DNA from: Dickeya oryzae
GTDB lineage: Bacteria > Pseudomonadota > Gammaproteobacteria > Enterobacterales > Enterobacteriaceae
Direction: 5' to 3'
Assembly (NCBI RefSeq): GCF_009372235.1
Contig: NZ_ML762920.1
Span: 775,298 to 839,297, forward strand
DNA length: 64,000 nt
The position numbers and the translations under genes are program-made. The notes under the pieces were generated by a model that saw only the letters and a program-made list of their open reading frames with translations, made no database searches and was not told where the DNA came from. Within the stretch, counting starts at the first letter, position 1; each line of letters starts with the position of its first letter. This document shows, piece after piece, positions 54,335 through 64,000 of this stretch.

Positions 54335-55695
54335 AGCACCGCCTGCAATGATTTCATGACGTCGATAAACCGGGCGTCGGCTTCGTCGTCCAGCGCGTGC
54401 CGCCCGTCTTCGATAACCGGCTTACCTGCCACCCACACCGCCTGGATCTGCTGACTCCCGCCAGCAAACAGCCAGCGGTTGAGCACGCTGTCGTCGGCCA
54501 CCGCGCTCAGCAACGCATCCTCACGCAACACCAGCCAGTCAGCGCGCCAGCCTTCGCTTAATTCGCCAACCGGCACCCGGCAGGCCTGTGCACCGCCCTG
54601 CAATGCCTGAGCGTATAACAGGCTGCCGACCGCTGGTTGCTGCACGGTCACCACCCGGTTACGGCGGCGATCACGCAGCCGCTGCCCGTATTCCAGCCAG
54701 CGTAGTTCTTCCACCACATTCAACGACACATGGCTATCAGAACCGATGCCCCAGCGTCCTCCCGCTGCCACATAGCGGTCAAGCGGGAAAATACCGTCAC
54801 CGAGATTGGCTTCGGTGGTCGGGCACAGCCCCGCCACTGCCAGGCTGTCGGCCAGTCGACTCAGTTCCCAGTCATCCAAATGGGTGGCATGTACCAGACA
54901 CCAGCGAGCATCGACCGCAAACCGATTAAACAGCCATTGTACCGGGCGTTCTCCGCTCCAGTTCAGGCAATCCTCCACTTCTTTTTGCTGCTCGGCGATA
55001 TGGATATGTACCGGCAGGCTACTGTCAGTGGCTTCCAGCACATCCTCCATCTGATTCTGACTGACCGCCCGTAACGAATGAAAACACAACCCGTGATTGA
55101 GCAACGGATAAGGCTGCACCAGCGAGGTCAGCGTTTCCTGCTGGCGCAGGTAATGGTCTACATCCTGAATAAAACGCGCCTGCCCCGGTTGCGGCAGTTG
55201 TGCGCCGAAACCACTGTAGCTATAGAGCACCGGCAGCATGGTTTGACCGATGCCGACCTGCTGCGCCGCCGCCAGCAGATGACGCAGCATGTCATGCTGG
55301 CGGTAAGGTTTACCGTGCGGGTCGTGGTGCAAATAATGAAACTCCGCCACCTGGCTGTAGCCGCCCTTGAGCATATCGATATACAACCGGGTAGCAATCG
55401 CGCCCACCTGTTCCGGCGTCAGGTGCGACACCATGCGATACATCAGGTCACGCCAGGTCCAGAAACTGTCCTGCGGATGACCCGCCACTTCCGCCAGCCC
55501 GGCCATCGCACGTTGAAAGGCATGTGAATGCAGGTTAACCATTGTCGGCAGCACGATGCCGCTTAGCCGCTGCGCGCCTTCTGGCTCCGCCTGCGGCGTA
55601 ACGGATTGCAGATACCCCTGTTCATCCACTTCCAGACGCACATGGCGCGCCATTCCCTGTGGCAGTAACGCACGTTCGGCAAAATAAACGGACAT
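54331..55695 (-). CDS. hutF: Formimidoylglutamate deiminase HutF
   Basis: This 454-residue amidohydrolase has LPTMVNLHSHAFQRAMAGL with the metal His pair, FHYLHHDPHGKPY, VHIHIAEQQKEVEDC, and IGSDSHVSLNVVEELRW with the late Asp. This is the HutF pattern. It turns N-formimidoylglutamate into N-formylglutamate plus ammonia, the fourth step of the five-step route. A double HutC-type site lies at 55729-55750, 34 bases upstream. Confidence 0.94.
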   Translation of the reverse strand: MSVYFAERALLPQGMARHVRLEVDEQGYLQSVTPQAEPEGAQRLSGIVLPTMVNLHSHAFQRAMAGLAEVAGHPQDSFWTWRDLMYRMVSHLTPEQVGAIATRLYIDMLKGGYSQVAEFHYLHHDPHGKPYRQHDMLRHLLAAAQQVGIGQTMLPVLYSYSGFGAQLPQPGQARFIQDVDHYLRQQETLTSLVQPYPLLNHGLCFHSLRAVSQNQMEDVLEATDSSLPVHIHIAEQQKEVEDCLNWSGERPVQWLFNRFAVDARWCLVHATHLDDWELSRLADSLAVAGLCPTTEANLGDGIFPLDRYVAAGGRWGIGSDSHVSLNVVEELRWLEYGQRLRDRRRNRVVTVQQPAVGSLLYAQALQGGAQACRVPVGELSEGWRADWLVLREDALLSAVADDSVLNRWLFAGGSQQIQAVWVAGKPVIEDGRHALDDEADARFIDVMKSLQAVL

Positions 55696-55728
55696 AGCAA
55701 GATCCTGTCGGTGATTGTCATCAGTAAC

Positions 55729-55750
55729 ATTGTATAGACATATCTATACA
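55729..55750. promoter_or_regulatory. Candidate double HutC operator in front of hutF
   Basis: TGTATAGA-CATA-TCTATACA (55731-55750) is an inverted repeat with perfect 8-base arms. Its left part also forms the ATTGTATAGACATA version of the CTTGTATAGACAAG site. Two repressor dimers may overlap here. Confidence 0.65.
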
Positions 55751-55887
55751 CCAAAGTTTGCGACGTGGGATATAAGGCTTTTTTATTCCGCCATCAACGC
55801 GGGTCTACTACCGGTACTGTGACGGAGAAAGTGAATAAGAAATTCCTATTCCGTCACAGCTTGCTGAAATGCTGTGGTGGCGTATAA

Positions 55888-55901
55888 CTTGTCTATACAA
55901 G
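55888..55901. promoter_or_regulatory. Candidate HutC operator in front of hutI
   Basis: CTTGTCTATACAAG is identical to the site at 45801 and lies 24 bases before the hutI ATG, overlapping a likely promoter. Confidence 0.78.
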
Positions 55902-55925
55902 ATTATAACAGCAAGGGAATACACG

Positions 55926-57140
55926 ATGACGATACCGTGCGACAGCCTGTGGCTGGGCGCTGATCTGGTCACCCTGCGTGGCGGCCGCTATCACGTGATT
56001 GAGGATGGAGCGCTGGCCGTCACCGCCGGGCGCATCGTCTGGCTGGGTGCGCGGCACACATTGCCCGACTTCGCGCCGTCGCAGGTCACCGATTTCGGTG
56101 GCGGCATCATTACACCCGGTTTGATCGACTGCCATACCCATCTGGTGTTTGGCGGTGATCGCAGCGGTGAATTCGAACAACGCCTCAATGGCGTCAGCTA
56201 TGCCGATATCGCCGCTGCCGGCGGTGGCATCCTTTCTACCGTCAATGCCACCCGCGAAGCGAGACACGATAGCCTGCTCACCTCGGCACTGGCGCGTTTA
56301 AAGCCCTTACTGGCCGAAGGGGTGACGACGATTGAGATCAAATCCGGTTATGGGTTAGCGCTGGACAGTGAGCTGAAAATGCTGCGGGTGATCCGTGAAC
56401 TGGGGCGGCAACAGCCGGTGCAGGTCGTCTCCACCTGTCTGGCCGCCCACGCCATTCCGCCGGAATTCAGGCAACAGCCAGAGGCGTGGATCGATCTGGT
56501 CTGCCAGGAACTGCTACCCACGGTCGTCGGCGAAGGACTGGCCGATGCCGTTGATGCCTTCTGCGAACACCTGGCGTTCAGCCCGGCGCAGGTCGAACGT
56601 GTGTTTCAGGCCGCTCAGGCGCTTCACCTGCCGGTGAAACTGCACGCCGAGCAACTGTCATCGCTACATGGCAGTGCGTTAGCCGCTCGCTTTCAGGCGC
56701 TCTCCGCCGATCATCTGGAATACGCCACCGAACAGGATGTCGCGGCGATGGCCGACGCGGGCACGACCGCGGTGCTGTTGCCCGGGGCCTATTACCTGCT
56801 ACGCGAAACACAATGCCCGCCAATCGAACTGTTTCGCCGCTACGGTGTACCGATGGCTATCGCCAGCGACTGCAACCCTGGCACCTCGCCTGCGTTGTCA
56901 CTGCGGCTGATGCTCAGCATGGCCTGCACCTTGTTCCGATTAACACCGGAAGAAGCACTGGCTGGCGTCACCTTACACGCGGCCCGCGCACTGGGGCTGG
57001 AACAGAGTCACGGCTCGCTGGAACCCGGTAAAGTGGCCGATTTTGTCCACTGGCCGCTGGCGCGTCCGGCAGAACTGGTTTACTGGTTGGGCGGTCAACT
57101 GCCCTGTACGACGATTTTTCGAGGAGAACACCGTCCATGA
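55926..57140 (+). CDS. hutI: Imidazolonepropionase
   Basis: This 404-residue amidohydrolase has [20 protein letters not shown] with the metal His residues, [22 protein letters not shown] and [12 protein letters not shown] with the catalytic Asp. It opens the imidazolone ring to give formimidoylglutamate, the third hut step. The ATG at 55926 has AAGGGAAT upstream. The hutG start overlaps its stop by four bases, making a two-gene operon. Confidence 0.96.
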   Translation: MTIPCDSLWLGADLVTLRGGRYHVIEDGALAVTAGRIVWLGARHTLPDFAPSQVTDFGGGIITPGLIDCHTHLVFGGDRSGEFEQRLNGVSYADIAAAGGGILSTVNATREARHDSLLTSALARLKPLLAEGVTTIEIKSGYGLALDSELKMLRVIRELGRQQPVQVVSTCLAAHAIPPEFRQQPEAWIDLVCQELLPTVVGEGLADAVDAFCEHLAFSPAQVERVFQAAQALHLPVKLHAEQLSSLHGSALAARFQALSADHLEYATEQDVAAMADAGTTAVLLPGAYYLLRETQCPPIELFRRYGVPMAIASDCNPGTSPALSLRLMLSMACTLFRLTPEEALAGVTLHAARALGLEQSHGSLEPGKVADFVHWPLARPAELVYWLGGQLPCTTIFRGEHRP

Positions 57141-57937
57141 CGCCATTTACCTTGACTGAGGGTGACAGCCCACTGTTGCTCAGCATCCCCCACGCCGGTA
57201 CCGATCTTACGCCGGAAGTAGCGGACCGGCTTACGCCTGCCGCTCGCCCGTTATCAGATACCGACTGGCATATTCCGCAGTTGTACGATTTTGCCCACGG
57301 GCTCGGTGCCAGCGTACTGGCGGCTAACTACTCACGTTTTGTTATCGACCTGAACCGCCCGGCCGACGACCAGCCACTGTATACCACCGCCACCACCGGC
57401 CTGTTCCCCGATATTTTGTTCGATGGCACGCCAGCATTTGCTCCCGGTAATGCACCGTCTGACGCCGATCGTGCCCGCTATCTGCGCGATATCTGGCATC
57501 CTTATCACCAGCAAATCCAACAGCAACTGGCACGCATTAAACAGCGCCACGGCTACGCGTTGCTGTTCGATGCGCACTCCATTGCGTCGCGTATTCCACG
57601 CTTGTTTGATGGGCAATTGCCAGACCTGAACCTGGGTACCAACGGCGGCCTGAGCTGCGCACCGGCTATCGAGTCAGCGTTGCTGGAAACCTGCCACTCA
57701 CAGCAGCGCTGGAGCTGGGTCATGAATGGTCGTTTCCGTGGCGGCTACATCACCCGGGCTTACGGCCAGCCAGCACAGCACCAACACGCGATGCAGCTGG
57801 AGCTGGCACAGTGTAACTACATGAGTGAACAGGCACCTTTCGCCTGGCAACCGGACAAGGCACAGGCATTACAGCCGATGCTGGAGCGCATCGTTCGCAC
57901 CTTTATGGACGCGGCGGCCAGACAGTATCATCGCTGA
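57137..57937 (+). CDS. hutG: N-formylglutamate amidohydrolase HutG
   Basis: This 266-residue zinc hydrolase has [42 protein letters not shown] and [15 protein letters not shown], the N-formylglutamate deformylase pattern known from Pseudomonas. It releases formate and glutamate. Its presence with hutF shows the five-step route; the enterobacterial four-step route would instead have an arginase-like formimidoylglutamase. It overlaps hutI and ends 11 bases before the convergent chemoreceptor gene. Confidence 0.94.
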   Translation: MTPFTLTEGDSPLLLSIPHAGTDLTPEVADRLTPAARPLSDTDWHIPQLYDFAHGLGASVLAANYSRFVIDLNRPADDQPLYTTATTGLFPDILFDGTPAFAPGNAPSDADRARYLRDIWHPYHQQIQQQLARIKQRHGYALLFDAHSIASRIPRLFDGQLPDLNLGTNGGLSCAPAIESALLETCHSQQRWSWVMNGRFRGGYITRAYGQPAQHQHAMQLELAQCNYMSEQAPFAWQPDKAQALQPMLERIVRTFMDAAARQYHR

Positions 57938-57948
57938 CCGCCGGTGTA

Positions 57949-59901
57949 TTAACGCGGCAGGCCGATTCTTGTACTGGCGGTAGCGTTGTTATTATCAGCA
58001 ACGACAAAGCGATCGACCGTTTCTTTCATGTCACTGGCCTGCCTGTCGAGCAACTGGCTGGCCGTGGCCGCTTCCGATACCAGCGCCGCATTCTGCTGGG
58101 TCACTTGCTCCAGTTGGTTCAATGCCAGATGCACCTGATCCACACCCAGCGACTGCTCCCGTGCCGCCGTGGCAATATCACTGACAAAATCACGCACCTG
58201 AGACGTACTGGCCATGATCTGTTTCATGGTTTCACTGCTGCGAGCAACCAGCGTCACACCGGCATGCACCTGCTCAATGCTGGCTGAGATCAAATCCCGG
58301 ATACGTTGCGATTCCCCCGCACTACGCTGGGCCAGGTTGCGCACTTCCGTCGCTACCACGGCAAATCCACGCCCTTGCTCACCCGCTCTGGCCGCTTCTA
58401 CCGACGCGTTCAGCGCCAGCAAGTTGGTCTGAAACGCGATGGCGTCTATAGCCGCCGTGATTTGCGACATCTGCTCACTGGACTGCCGGATTTGCGCCAT
58501 CGCATCACTGGCCTGCATGGTGACAAGATCGGCGGCGCTGATCTGCGCTTCCATCGTCGTCATCAGACCGGACGCCTGACCGGCGTAATCCGCCGTCTGC
58601 TTCACCGCAATGGCTATCTGTTCCATGCTGCTGGCGGTTTCCACCAACGAGGCGGCCTGTTCATCCGTGCGCTGCGCCAAATCCTGATTACCCTGCGCAA
58701 TGTCATTACTGGCGCTCTCCACCAATTGCGCCCCCTGCTTAATGGTGCTCACCACCATCTCGATGTTTTCCAACGACCGATTGTAGGCCTGATTCAATTG
58801 CGACAGCTCATCTTTACCCGGCACAGCCAAACGGCAGGTCAGATCGTTACCCATTTCATCAATGGTTTTCAGTGTGGAGGTCAACTGCTGGTACACGTTG
58901 CGCGCCACCAGCACCGCCAGTAATAGCGCCAACACCACGGCCGCCACCGCACCGCCAAGATAACCATAACCGCTTATCCGTGCCTGAGATTCCAGCCGGT
59001 TCGCCCAGTTCAGCAATTCAGCGGAAGCGGCGTCCTCCACCACTTTTAATCGATCGATACGTTGGGTTTGCTGGCTAAACCACTCGCTAGCATCAATACC
59101 AAATCCACCGGTGGTGGCTTTAGCGAAAGCGGTATCACGCATTTTCAGCGCGGTTTGTGCAGCCGCATCGCTTAACGAGCTCTGCAATTGCTGCCTGAGC
59201 GCAGGTTCAGCGAACTGATTAAACGCAGTGGTGTACGCATTCTCCATACCGACTAACTGGCTGAAGCGCTCGTATTGGCCCGGAGCAAAGTGATCCACGG
59301 CAAACACTTCGGACAATAACGCCCGCATGATGCCTGCCTGCTCTTTGATATTCAGCAGGTTGTAATACGCGGCGATGCGGCTAACCAACCCTCCTTCGGT
59401 AACCAGGTGGCTCATGTCGCCGACCAATGCGATAAGGTCGCTGATATTGGCGGTGTACCACCCGACAACTTGCGTGGTGGGGAGCGATAAACCATCAACC
59501 TGAGAACGCAGTGAGGACAATGTTTGCAAGCGCTCCTGCAGGCGGCTGAGTCGCTGTGCAATATCACCAGCCGAGTCAGATAACACCAGTGCAGACCGGC
59601 TTTCCCATAACGCTGCCAGTGCTTTATCCGTTTCACCGCGCTGCTCGCGTAACGGGCCGCCAAATTTCTGTCCTTTACTGCCAATGTAGCCTGAGCTCAT
59701 GCCGCGCTCGCGTTGCAGAGCGTGTGCCGCATTGCCCGCTCGCTGCGCCAGTGTCAGTAACTGGGCAAACTGCACCATGTCCTGCTCAGTATGACGCCGA
59801 TCCAGTACGCCGTTAGTGGCGAACCACAACAGTGCAATCAGTAATGGCGTCAGCGCCATCGCAAACTTGTAACGAATAGAAAGCGAGGATAATCGCAGCA
59901 T
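57949..59901 (-). CDS. Methyl-accepting chemotaxis protein with NIT sensor domain
   Basis: This 650-residue chemoreceptor has two membrane helices (about 15-35 and 305-330) around a periplasmic NIT domain with [22 protein letters not shown], which in relatives binds nitrate or nitrite. A HAMP segment and a full signalling domain follow ([38 protein letters not shown]). The start at 59901 has GGGGACAT upstream. Although it sits directly behind hutG, it is convergent, so co-regulation with hut is not implied. Confidence 0.9.
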   Translation of the reverse strand: MLRLSSLSIRYKFAMALTPLLIALLWFATNGVLDRRHTEQDMVQFAQLLTLAQRAGNAAHALQRERGMSSGYIGSKGQKFGGPLREQRGETDKALAALWESRSALVLSDSAGDIAQRLSRLQERLQTLSSLRSQVDGLSLPTTQVVGWYTANISDLIALVGDMSHLVTEGGLVSRIAAYYNLLNIKEQAGIMRALLSEVFAVDHFAPGQYERFSQLVGMENAYTTAFNQFAEPALRQQLQSSLSDAAAQTALKMRDTAFAKATTGGFGIDASEWFSQQTQRIDRLKVVEDAASAELLNWANRLESQARISGYGYLGGAVAAVVLALLLAVLVARNVYQQLTSTLKTIDEMGNDLTCRLAVPGKDELSQLNQAYNRSLENIEMVVSTIKQGAQLVESASNDIAQGNQDLAQRTDEQAASLVETASSMEQIAIAVKQTADYAGQASGLMTTMEAQISAADLVTMQASDAMAQIRQSSEQMSQITAAIDAIAFQTNLLALNASVEAARAGEQGRGFAVVATEVRNLAQRSAGESQRIRDLISASIEQVHAGVTLVARSSETMKQIMASTSQVRDFVSDIATAAREQSLGVDQVHLALNQLEQVTQQNAALVSEAATASQLLDRQASDMKETVDRFVVADNNNATASTRIGLPR

Positions 59902-60363
59902 AAATGTCCCCTGAATGGCCCTCAAAAAACACCAGAGATAATCAATCGACTGAAACTCGTCTCATCGTTATTGATTGTAGAAACTTTACTTACATTAAAG
60001 GGGATATATTTGACAAAAAAACAAAAAAATCAGTAATACCGAGTTCTTATCATTCCATTCCCTGCCACACCGCATCGAAAAACCCAACAACAGTTTAAAG
60101 TGATTAACACATCGTGGCGTTCGGCAGGCTAACACAGGGTAACCGCCCGTCACAGCGAGAAACGCCACCACTACTCCCTCCTGGGGCGAGAAACTACCCC
60201 TTATGAGGTAGTCGCATAACTGATTTTGTTACCCTGCGGTAACAGAATGCAGAGATAAATACCGTGCTATCACAATTAATCGACACACAACGCCTGACAG
60301 GCTGCAGCGCTTCTGCCAAAATAGGCGCATTCCCCCGTAGTGAAAATGATGGATTTTCTGTAC
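59902..60363. other. Divergent promoter region of chemoreceptor and folD
   Basis: These 462 bases have no supported gene. The left part is AT-rich (chemoreceptor promoter). The right part should hold the folD promoter. No purine-repressor-type site or other operator was recognised. Confidence 0.45.
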
Positions 60364-61233
60364 ATGGTTGCAAAAATTATTGATGGTAAAACGATTGCGC
60401 AGCAGGTGAAGGACGAAGTTGCCGTGCGCGTAAAACAACGACTGGCTGAAGGTAAACGCGCACCGGGGTTGGCCGTCGTGCTGGTAGGTGATAACCCTGC
60501 CTCGCAGATTTACGTCGCCAGCAAGCGCAAAGTGTGTGAGGAAGTGGGCTTTGTTTCCCGCTCCTACGACTTGCCTGCCACCACCACCGAACCGGAACTG
60601 CTGGCGCTGATCGACGAACTGAATGCTGATACCGCCATTGATGGCATTCTGGTGCAGTTACCGTTACCGGCTGGCATTGACAACACCAAGGTGATTGAAC
60701 GGATTGCCGCCGACAAAGATGTGGATGGCTTCCACCCGTATAACGTCGGTCGGCTGTGCCAGCGCGCGCCGTTGCTGCGCCCTTGCACGCCACGCGGTAT
60801 CGTCACGCTGCTGGAACGTTATGACATCAATATGTTCGGCCTGAACGCCGTGGTAGTCGGTGCGTCCAACATCGTCGGTCGTCCGATGAGCATGGAGCTG
60901 CTGCTGGCGGGATGTACCACCACCGTCACCCACCGTTTTACCAAAGATTTACGTCACCACGTTGAACACGCTGATCTGCTGGTCGTCGCAGTAGGTAAAC
61001 CGGGCTTTATTCCGGGCGAGTGGATCAAACCGGGCGCTATCGTTATTGATGTCGGCATTAACCGACTGGAAAATGGCAAAGTCGTGGGCGATGTGAAGTA
61101 TGATGAAGCTGCTGAGCGCGCTGCGTATATCACCCCGGTACCGGGTGGTGTCGGGCCGATGACCGTTGCCACGCTCATCCAGAACACCTTGCAGGCTTGC
61201 GAGGAATACCACGACACTCCGGCACAGGCATAA
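60364..61233 (+). CDS. folD: Bifunctional methylenetetrahydrofolate dehydrogenase/cyclohydrolase
   Basis: This 289-residue enzyme matches E. coli FolD nearly throughout: [28 protein letters not shown] with the catalytic Lys, [23 protein letters not shown] and [12 protein letters not shown], then the nucleotide site [12 protein letters not shown]. It supplies one-carbon units in the cytoplasm. The ATG at 60364 matches the E. coli start; an in-frame ATG at 60340 is less likely. Confidence 0.97.
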   Translation: MVAKIIDGKTIAQQVKDEVAVRVKQRLAEGKRAPGLAVVLVGDNPASQIYVASKRKVCEEVGFVSRSYDLPATTTEPELLALIDELNADTAIDGILVQLPLPAGIDNTKVIERIAADKDVDGFHPYNVGRLCQRAPLLRPCTPRGIVTLLERYDINMFGLNAVVVGASNIVGRPMSMELLLAGCTTTVTHRFTKDLRHHVEHADLLVVAVGKPGFIPGEWIKPGAIVIDVGINRLENGKVVGDVKYDEAAERAAYITPVPGGVGPMTVATLIQNTLQACEEYHDTPAQA

Positions 61234-61238
61234 CCCCC

Positions 61239-61451
61239 ATGAACGTATTCCATCTGGATAAACACCCGCACGTAGAGCTGTGCGATTTGCTGAAACTACA
61301 AGGCTGGAGTGAAAGCGGTGCCGCCGCCAAGCTGGCGATAGCCGCCGGTGAAGTGACCGTCGATGGTCAGACCGAAACCCGCAAACGCTGCAAAATCGTT
61401 GCCGGTCAGGTGGTTCAGTTTGGCAAAGAGTCGGTGACCGTGCAGGCCTAA
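61239..61451 (+). CDS. ybcJ: S4-domain RNA-binding protein YbcJ
   Basis: This 70-residue protein has HPHVELCDLLKLQGWSESGAAAKLAIAAGEVTVDG, the S4-like fold of YbcJ. It begins five bases after the folD stop, the same neighbourhood as in E. coli. It ends before a strong terminator. Confidence 0.95.
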   Translation: MNVFHLDKHPHVELCDLLKLQGWSESGAAAKLAIAAGEVTVDGQTETRKRCKIVAGQVVQFGKESVTVQA

Positions 61452-61479
61452 TCGCCCGTTTTCATGTTCACCAGAAACC

Positions 61480-61506
61480 GTAAAGGCCCGCAAGTCGGGC
61501 CTTTAC
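61480..61506 (+). terminator. Terminator after folD-ybcJ
   Basis: GTAAAGGCCCG, a short loop, then CGGGCCTTTAC form a strong hairpin followed by TTTAG, 28 bases after ybcJ. Confidence 0.85.
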
Positions 61507-61533
61507 TTTAGCTATATACTGTACGCTGTCGCG

Positions 61534-61585
61534 ATTATTTACGCTGCCAGGATTATTTACGCCGCCAAATTATTTACGCCGCCAA
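61534..61585. repeat. Three tandem 17-18-bp repeats spanning the cysS stop codon
   Basis: ATTATTTACGCCGCCA-type units occur at 61534, 61552 and 61569; the first has one substitution. The rightmost copy includes the cysS stop codon and the last codons for WRRK. The array appears to be a duplication of the gene's 3' end. Confidence 0.85.
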
Positions 61586-62955
61586 ATAGTGCCTTGCGGG
61601 CCGTCTTCCAGCACGATACCCATTTCCGTCAGCCGATTACGCGCCGCATCTGCCAGCGCCCAATCTTTAGACTGACGAGCATCGTTACGCTGTTTGATCA
61701 GCGCTTCGATCTCTTGTACTTCACTGTCATCCGCCTGCGCACTGCTTTGCAGGAATAATTCCGGGTCGTGTTCCAGTAAGCCCAGCACACCGGCCAACTG
61801 GCGCAGCGCTGACGCCAGACCATTGGCTGCCGCGACATCATCTGCTTTCAGACGATTGACCTCGCGGGCCATATCGAACAACACCGAATAGGCTTCTGGC
61901 GTGTTGAAGTCGTCGTCCATCGCGTCACGGAAACGGTGCTCGAACGCCTCGCCACCTGCCGCAGGTACCGACGCATCGGTGCCACGCAGTGCCGTGTACA
62001 GGCGCTCCAGCGACGCACGCGCCTGCTTTAGGTTTTCTTCCGTGTAGTTCAACTGACTACGGTAATGGCCAGAAATCAAGAAATAACGAATAGTTTCAGC
62101 ATCATAGTGAGACAACACATCACGAACGGTAAAGAAATTATTCAGCGACTTGGACATTTTCTCCCGGTCTACCATGACCATGCCGGAGTGCATCCAGTAA
62201 TTGACATAATCGCCACCGTGCGCGCAGGTAGACTGGGCAATCTCGTTTTCATGGTGCGGGAACATCAGATCAGAGCCACCGCCATGAATGTCGAAATGCT
62301 CACCCAGTTGCTTGCAGTTCATCGCCGAACACTCAATATGCCAGCCGGGACGACCATTGCCCCACGGCGACGGCCAGCTTGGCTCGCCCACCTTGGACAT
62401 TTTCCACAACACGAAATCCATCGGGTTGCGTTTCACTTCGGTGATTTCCACCCGCGCACCGGCCTTGAGCTGCTCCAGATCCTGGCGGGACAACACGCCA
62501 TAGCCCGGTGCGGTATCCACGGAAAACATCACGTCGCCGTTATCCGCCACGTAGGCATGACGACGAGCGATCAATTTTTCAACCAGCTCAATGATTTCCG
62601 CGATGTAATGCGTCGCACGAGGCTCTTCATCCGGGGAGAGGATGTTCAGCGCACGAAAATCGGTATGCATCTCGTCGATCATACGGTTGGTGAGTTGCTC
62701 AATGGTTTCACCATTTTCCGTCGCTCGCCGAATAATTTTGTCGTCAATATCGGTGATATTGCGAACATATTTAACGTCATACCCCAGATAACGCAGGTAA
62801 CGCGCCACCACGTCAAACGCCACGAAAGTACGCCCATGACCGATGTGACACAGGTCGTAAACGGTTATCCCGCACACATACATGCCAACTTTGCCAGCGT
62901 GGATGGGTTTGAATTCCTCTTTTTGACGACTCAGGGTATTAAAAATCTTTAGCAT
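61570..62955 (-). CDS. cysS: Cysteinyl-tRNA synthetase
   Basis: This 461-residue class I synthetase has [23 protein letters not shown] with the HIGH motif, the zinc site residues (Cys28 region, [14 protein letters not shown]), and [13 protein letters not shown] with KMSKS. It charges tRNA-Cys. The length matches E. coli CysS (461). The 3' end is duplicated as noted in the repeat entry, but the reading frame is intact. In E. coli it faces ppiB; here a DoxX gene lies between. Confidence 0.97.
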   Translation of the reverse strand: MLKIFNTLSRQKEEFKPIHAGKVGMYVCGITVYDLCHIGHGRTFVAFDVVARYLRYLGYDVKYVRNITDIDDKIIRRATENGETIEQLTNRMIDEMHTDFRALNILSPDEEPRATHYIAEIIELVEKLIARRHAYVADNGDVMFSVDTAPGYGVLSRQDLEQLKAGARVEITEVKRNPMDFVLWKMSKVGEPSWPSPWGNGRPGWHIECSAMNCKQLGEHFDIHGGGSDLMFPHHENEIAQSTCAHGGDYVNYWMHSGMVMVDREKMSKSLNNFFTVRDVLSHYDAETIRYFLISGHYRSQLNYTEENLKQARASLERLYTALRGTDASVPAAGGEAFEHRFRDAMDDDFNTPEAYSVLFDMAREVNRLKADDVAAANGLASALRQLAGVLGLLEHDPELFLQSSAQADDSEVQEIEALIKQRNDARQSKDWALADAARNRLTEMGIVLEDGPQGTIWRRK

Positions 62956-63140
62956 CAGGGCATTCCATGGTGTTCGCAGGAGATGTACATCGTTGTCTGC
63001 GGTACGCGTAATAAAGTCAGTTTTTATCCGGTTTTCGGACGTAGCTGCGTATTGAAACCTGAACCCTGCCCTATTGCAAGCGGGCGTACCTAATATTCAT
63101 CCTTCCCCGCCATTTCACATTTTGTTCAGGCTAAAACGCA

Positions 63141-63166
63141 TAAACCCGGCGATATCGCCGGGTTTA
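63141..63166 (-). terminator. Terminator after the DoxX gene
   Basis: TAAACCCGGCGA and TCGCCGGGTTTA form a perfect stem with a 2-base turn, 42 bases beyond the DoxX stop on the minus strand. Confidence 0.7.
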
Positions 63167-63207
63167 TCAACCATCACGTGCAACCAAATTGGCCCGCGAT
63201 AGAACGC

Positions 63208-63630
63208 TTAACGCCAGCGCGGGTTACTCATCACGGAATATTTACCGCTGCCCAGCAGCGCAATCGCGATACCGGCAAAGAAGTAAACCGCAACGCCTTC
63301 GGCTCCCCAGGCACCGGTTTTTTCCAGCATGAACAGTGCTTCTGGTTCCGCCAGCAGCAAGGCAACAACCATCGTGAAAGAAAAAATAAGCGCAGCAGGA
63401 CGTGTAAAAATGCCGAGGATCATCAGGATCGGCGTCACCACTTCCCCCATAAACACACCGTAGGCGATAAAGCCCGGCAGGCCGTGGTCCGCCAGCATTC
63501 CTTGAATGGGACCGACACCTCCGATCAGCTTATGAACGCCGTGGAACAGCATCAAAATACTGAATGACAGTCGCAGAACCAGCTTGCCGAAATCCGGGTT
63601 GTCTAATAGCTGATTAATCCGGTCTACCAT
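63208..63630 (-). CDS. DoxX-family membrane protein
   Basis: This 140-residue protein has four membrane helices and the DoxX motifs LVLRLSFSILMLFHGVHKLIGG and GEVVTPILMILGIFTRPAAL. DoxX-type proteins are linked with redox or quinone-type membrane functions; function here unknown. It sits between cysS and ppiB with its own promoter and terminator. Confidence 0.88.
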   Translation of the reverse strand: MVDRINQLLDNPDFGKLVLRLSFSILMLFHGVHKLIGGVGPIQGMLADHGLPGFIAYGVFMGEVVTPILMILGIFTRPAALIFSFTMVVALLLAEPEALFMLEKTGAWGAEGVAVYFFAGIAIALLGSGKYSVMSNPRWR

Positions 63631-63968
63631 GATTTACCTACCTGTATGATTATTGAGTGAGCAACGTGTTAACGAGAGTGACTATCAACTACAACAAGAA
63701 TATGTTTAGAAAGTAAAAAAACATATCGAAATGATACTAATCATTGATTTAGCGCAAGAAAAATATATTTCAAATTAATTCACATAATTTTACTTATATT
63801 AATGAATTTATTTGAAATAAAATTCATTGCACATGGTTCATTGTGCCGCCCACCACGCCCTGTGCTGACTCAGCCATTCACTTATGTTATAAGAGCGCTC
63901 TTGGCGGCTTGGCGCCTCGGTGAATATCTCTCATTATTCTGTGTATTATGGCTAAGTAAGGTTCATCT
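63631..63968. other. Divergent promoter region of DoxX and ppiB
   Basis: This AT-rich region has no gene. It carries TTTCAAATTAATTCA (63768-63782) and TGAATTTATTTGAAA (63803-63817), inverted repeats of 15 bases with one mismatch, and ATGATACTAATCATTGAT at 63731-63748, which resembles a weak Fur box. Confidence 0.5.
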
Positions 63969-64000
63969 ATGATTACGTTTCATACCAACCACGGCGATAT
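63969..64000 (+). CDS. ppiB: Peptidyl-prolyl isomerase PpiB, cut by window edge
   Basis: The last 32 bases begin with ATG and encode MITFHTNHGDI, the same start as E. coli cyclophilin PpiB with one substitution, in the same orientation opposite cysS. The rest is outside the window. Confidence 0.88.
   Translation, partial: MITFHTNHGD

Overview
The window looks like a chromosome segment of a soft-rot plant pathogen of the genus Dickeya (Enterobacterales, Pectobacteriaceae). The reasons are a PelI-type pectate lyase (PL3 domain behind a fibronectin-like domain), a complete galactan-utilisation cluster in ganEFGABC order with its porin and LacI-type repressor, a hexuronate cluster, and enterobacterial housekeeping genes (folD, ybcJ, cysS, ppiB, roxA) with high identity to their E. 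coli relatives. The species cannot be fixed from sequence reading alone.

Layout. 0-1.5 kb: the cut end of an IS5-type insertion sequence, a vapBC toxin-antitoxin pair with its operator, and a gene-free stretch with a tRNA-like 3' fragment. 1.5-10.2 kb: a divergent catabolic regulon consisting of a branched-chain-amino-acid-type ABC transporter (five genes plus a VOC protein) facing a GntR regulator, an M20 amidohydrolase and a ProC-like reductase; the shared region carries AAGTG-N4-CACTT palindromes. 10.5-17.6 kb: a nuclease pseudogene, a diguanylate cyclase fused to hemerythrin, a YeeE/YedE sulfur-transport pair with a BigR-like ArsR regulator, roxA, wbuC, a decayed lipoprotein gene and a YjfB-family gene. 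17.7-29.2 kb: the gan cluster, with repressor, porin, secreted GH53 galactanase, ABC importer, GH42 beta-galactosidase, a stand-alone PTS EIIB-like protein and a divergent ATPase.

29.5-39.6 kb: a small lipoprotein, pelI, a HcxA-like dehydrogenase, and rspA-uxaC-transporter-fructuronate reductase-rspR, which together make a glucuronate-to-KDG route. 39.7-57.9 kb: a dispersed histidine-utilisation (hut) regulon with hutH, hutU, an SsuA-type ABC importer, hutC, hutD, hutF, hutI and hutG. It encodes the five-step HutF/HutG route. Matching CTTGTMTAKACAAG-type palindromes stand in front of the importer, hutH, hutC, hutF and hutI. Embedded in it are an exported ClpP-like protease, a YkgJ-type Cys-cluster protein and an orphan UlaA-like permease with a CitA/CitB-type two-component system. 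57.9-64.0 kb: a NIT-domain chemoreceptor, folD, ybcJ, cysS, a DoxX protein and the start of ppiB.

The overall theme is uptake and breakdown of plant-derived compounds (pectin, galactan, hexuronates, histidine and an unidentified amide or amino acid), each module having its own local regulator. The gan symbols follow what I remember of the Dickeya dadantii literature together with the gene order seen here. No database search was possible.
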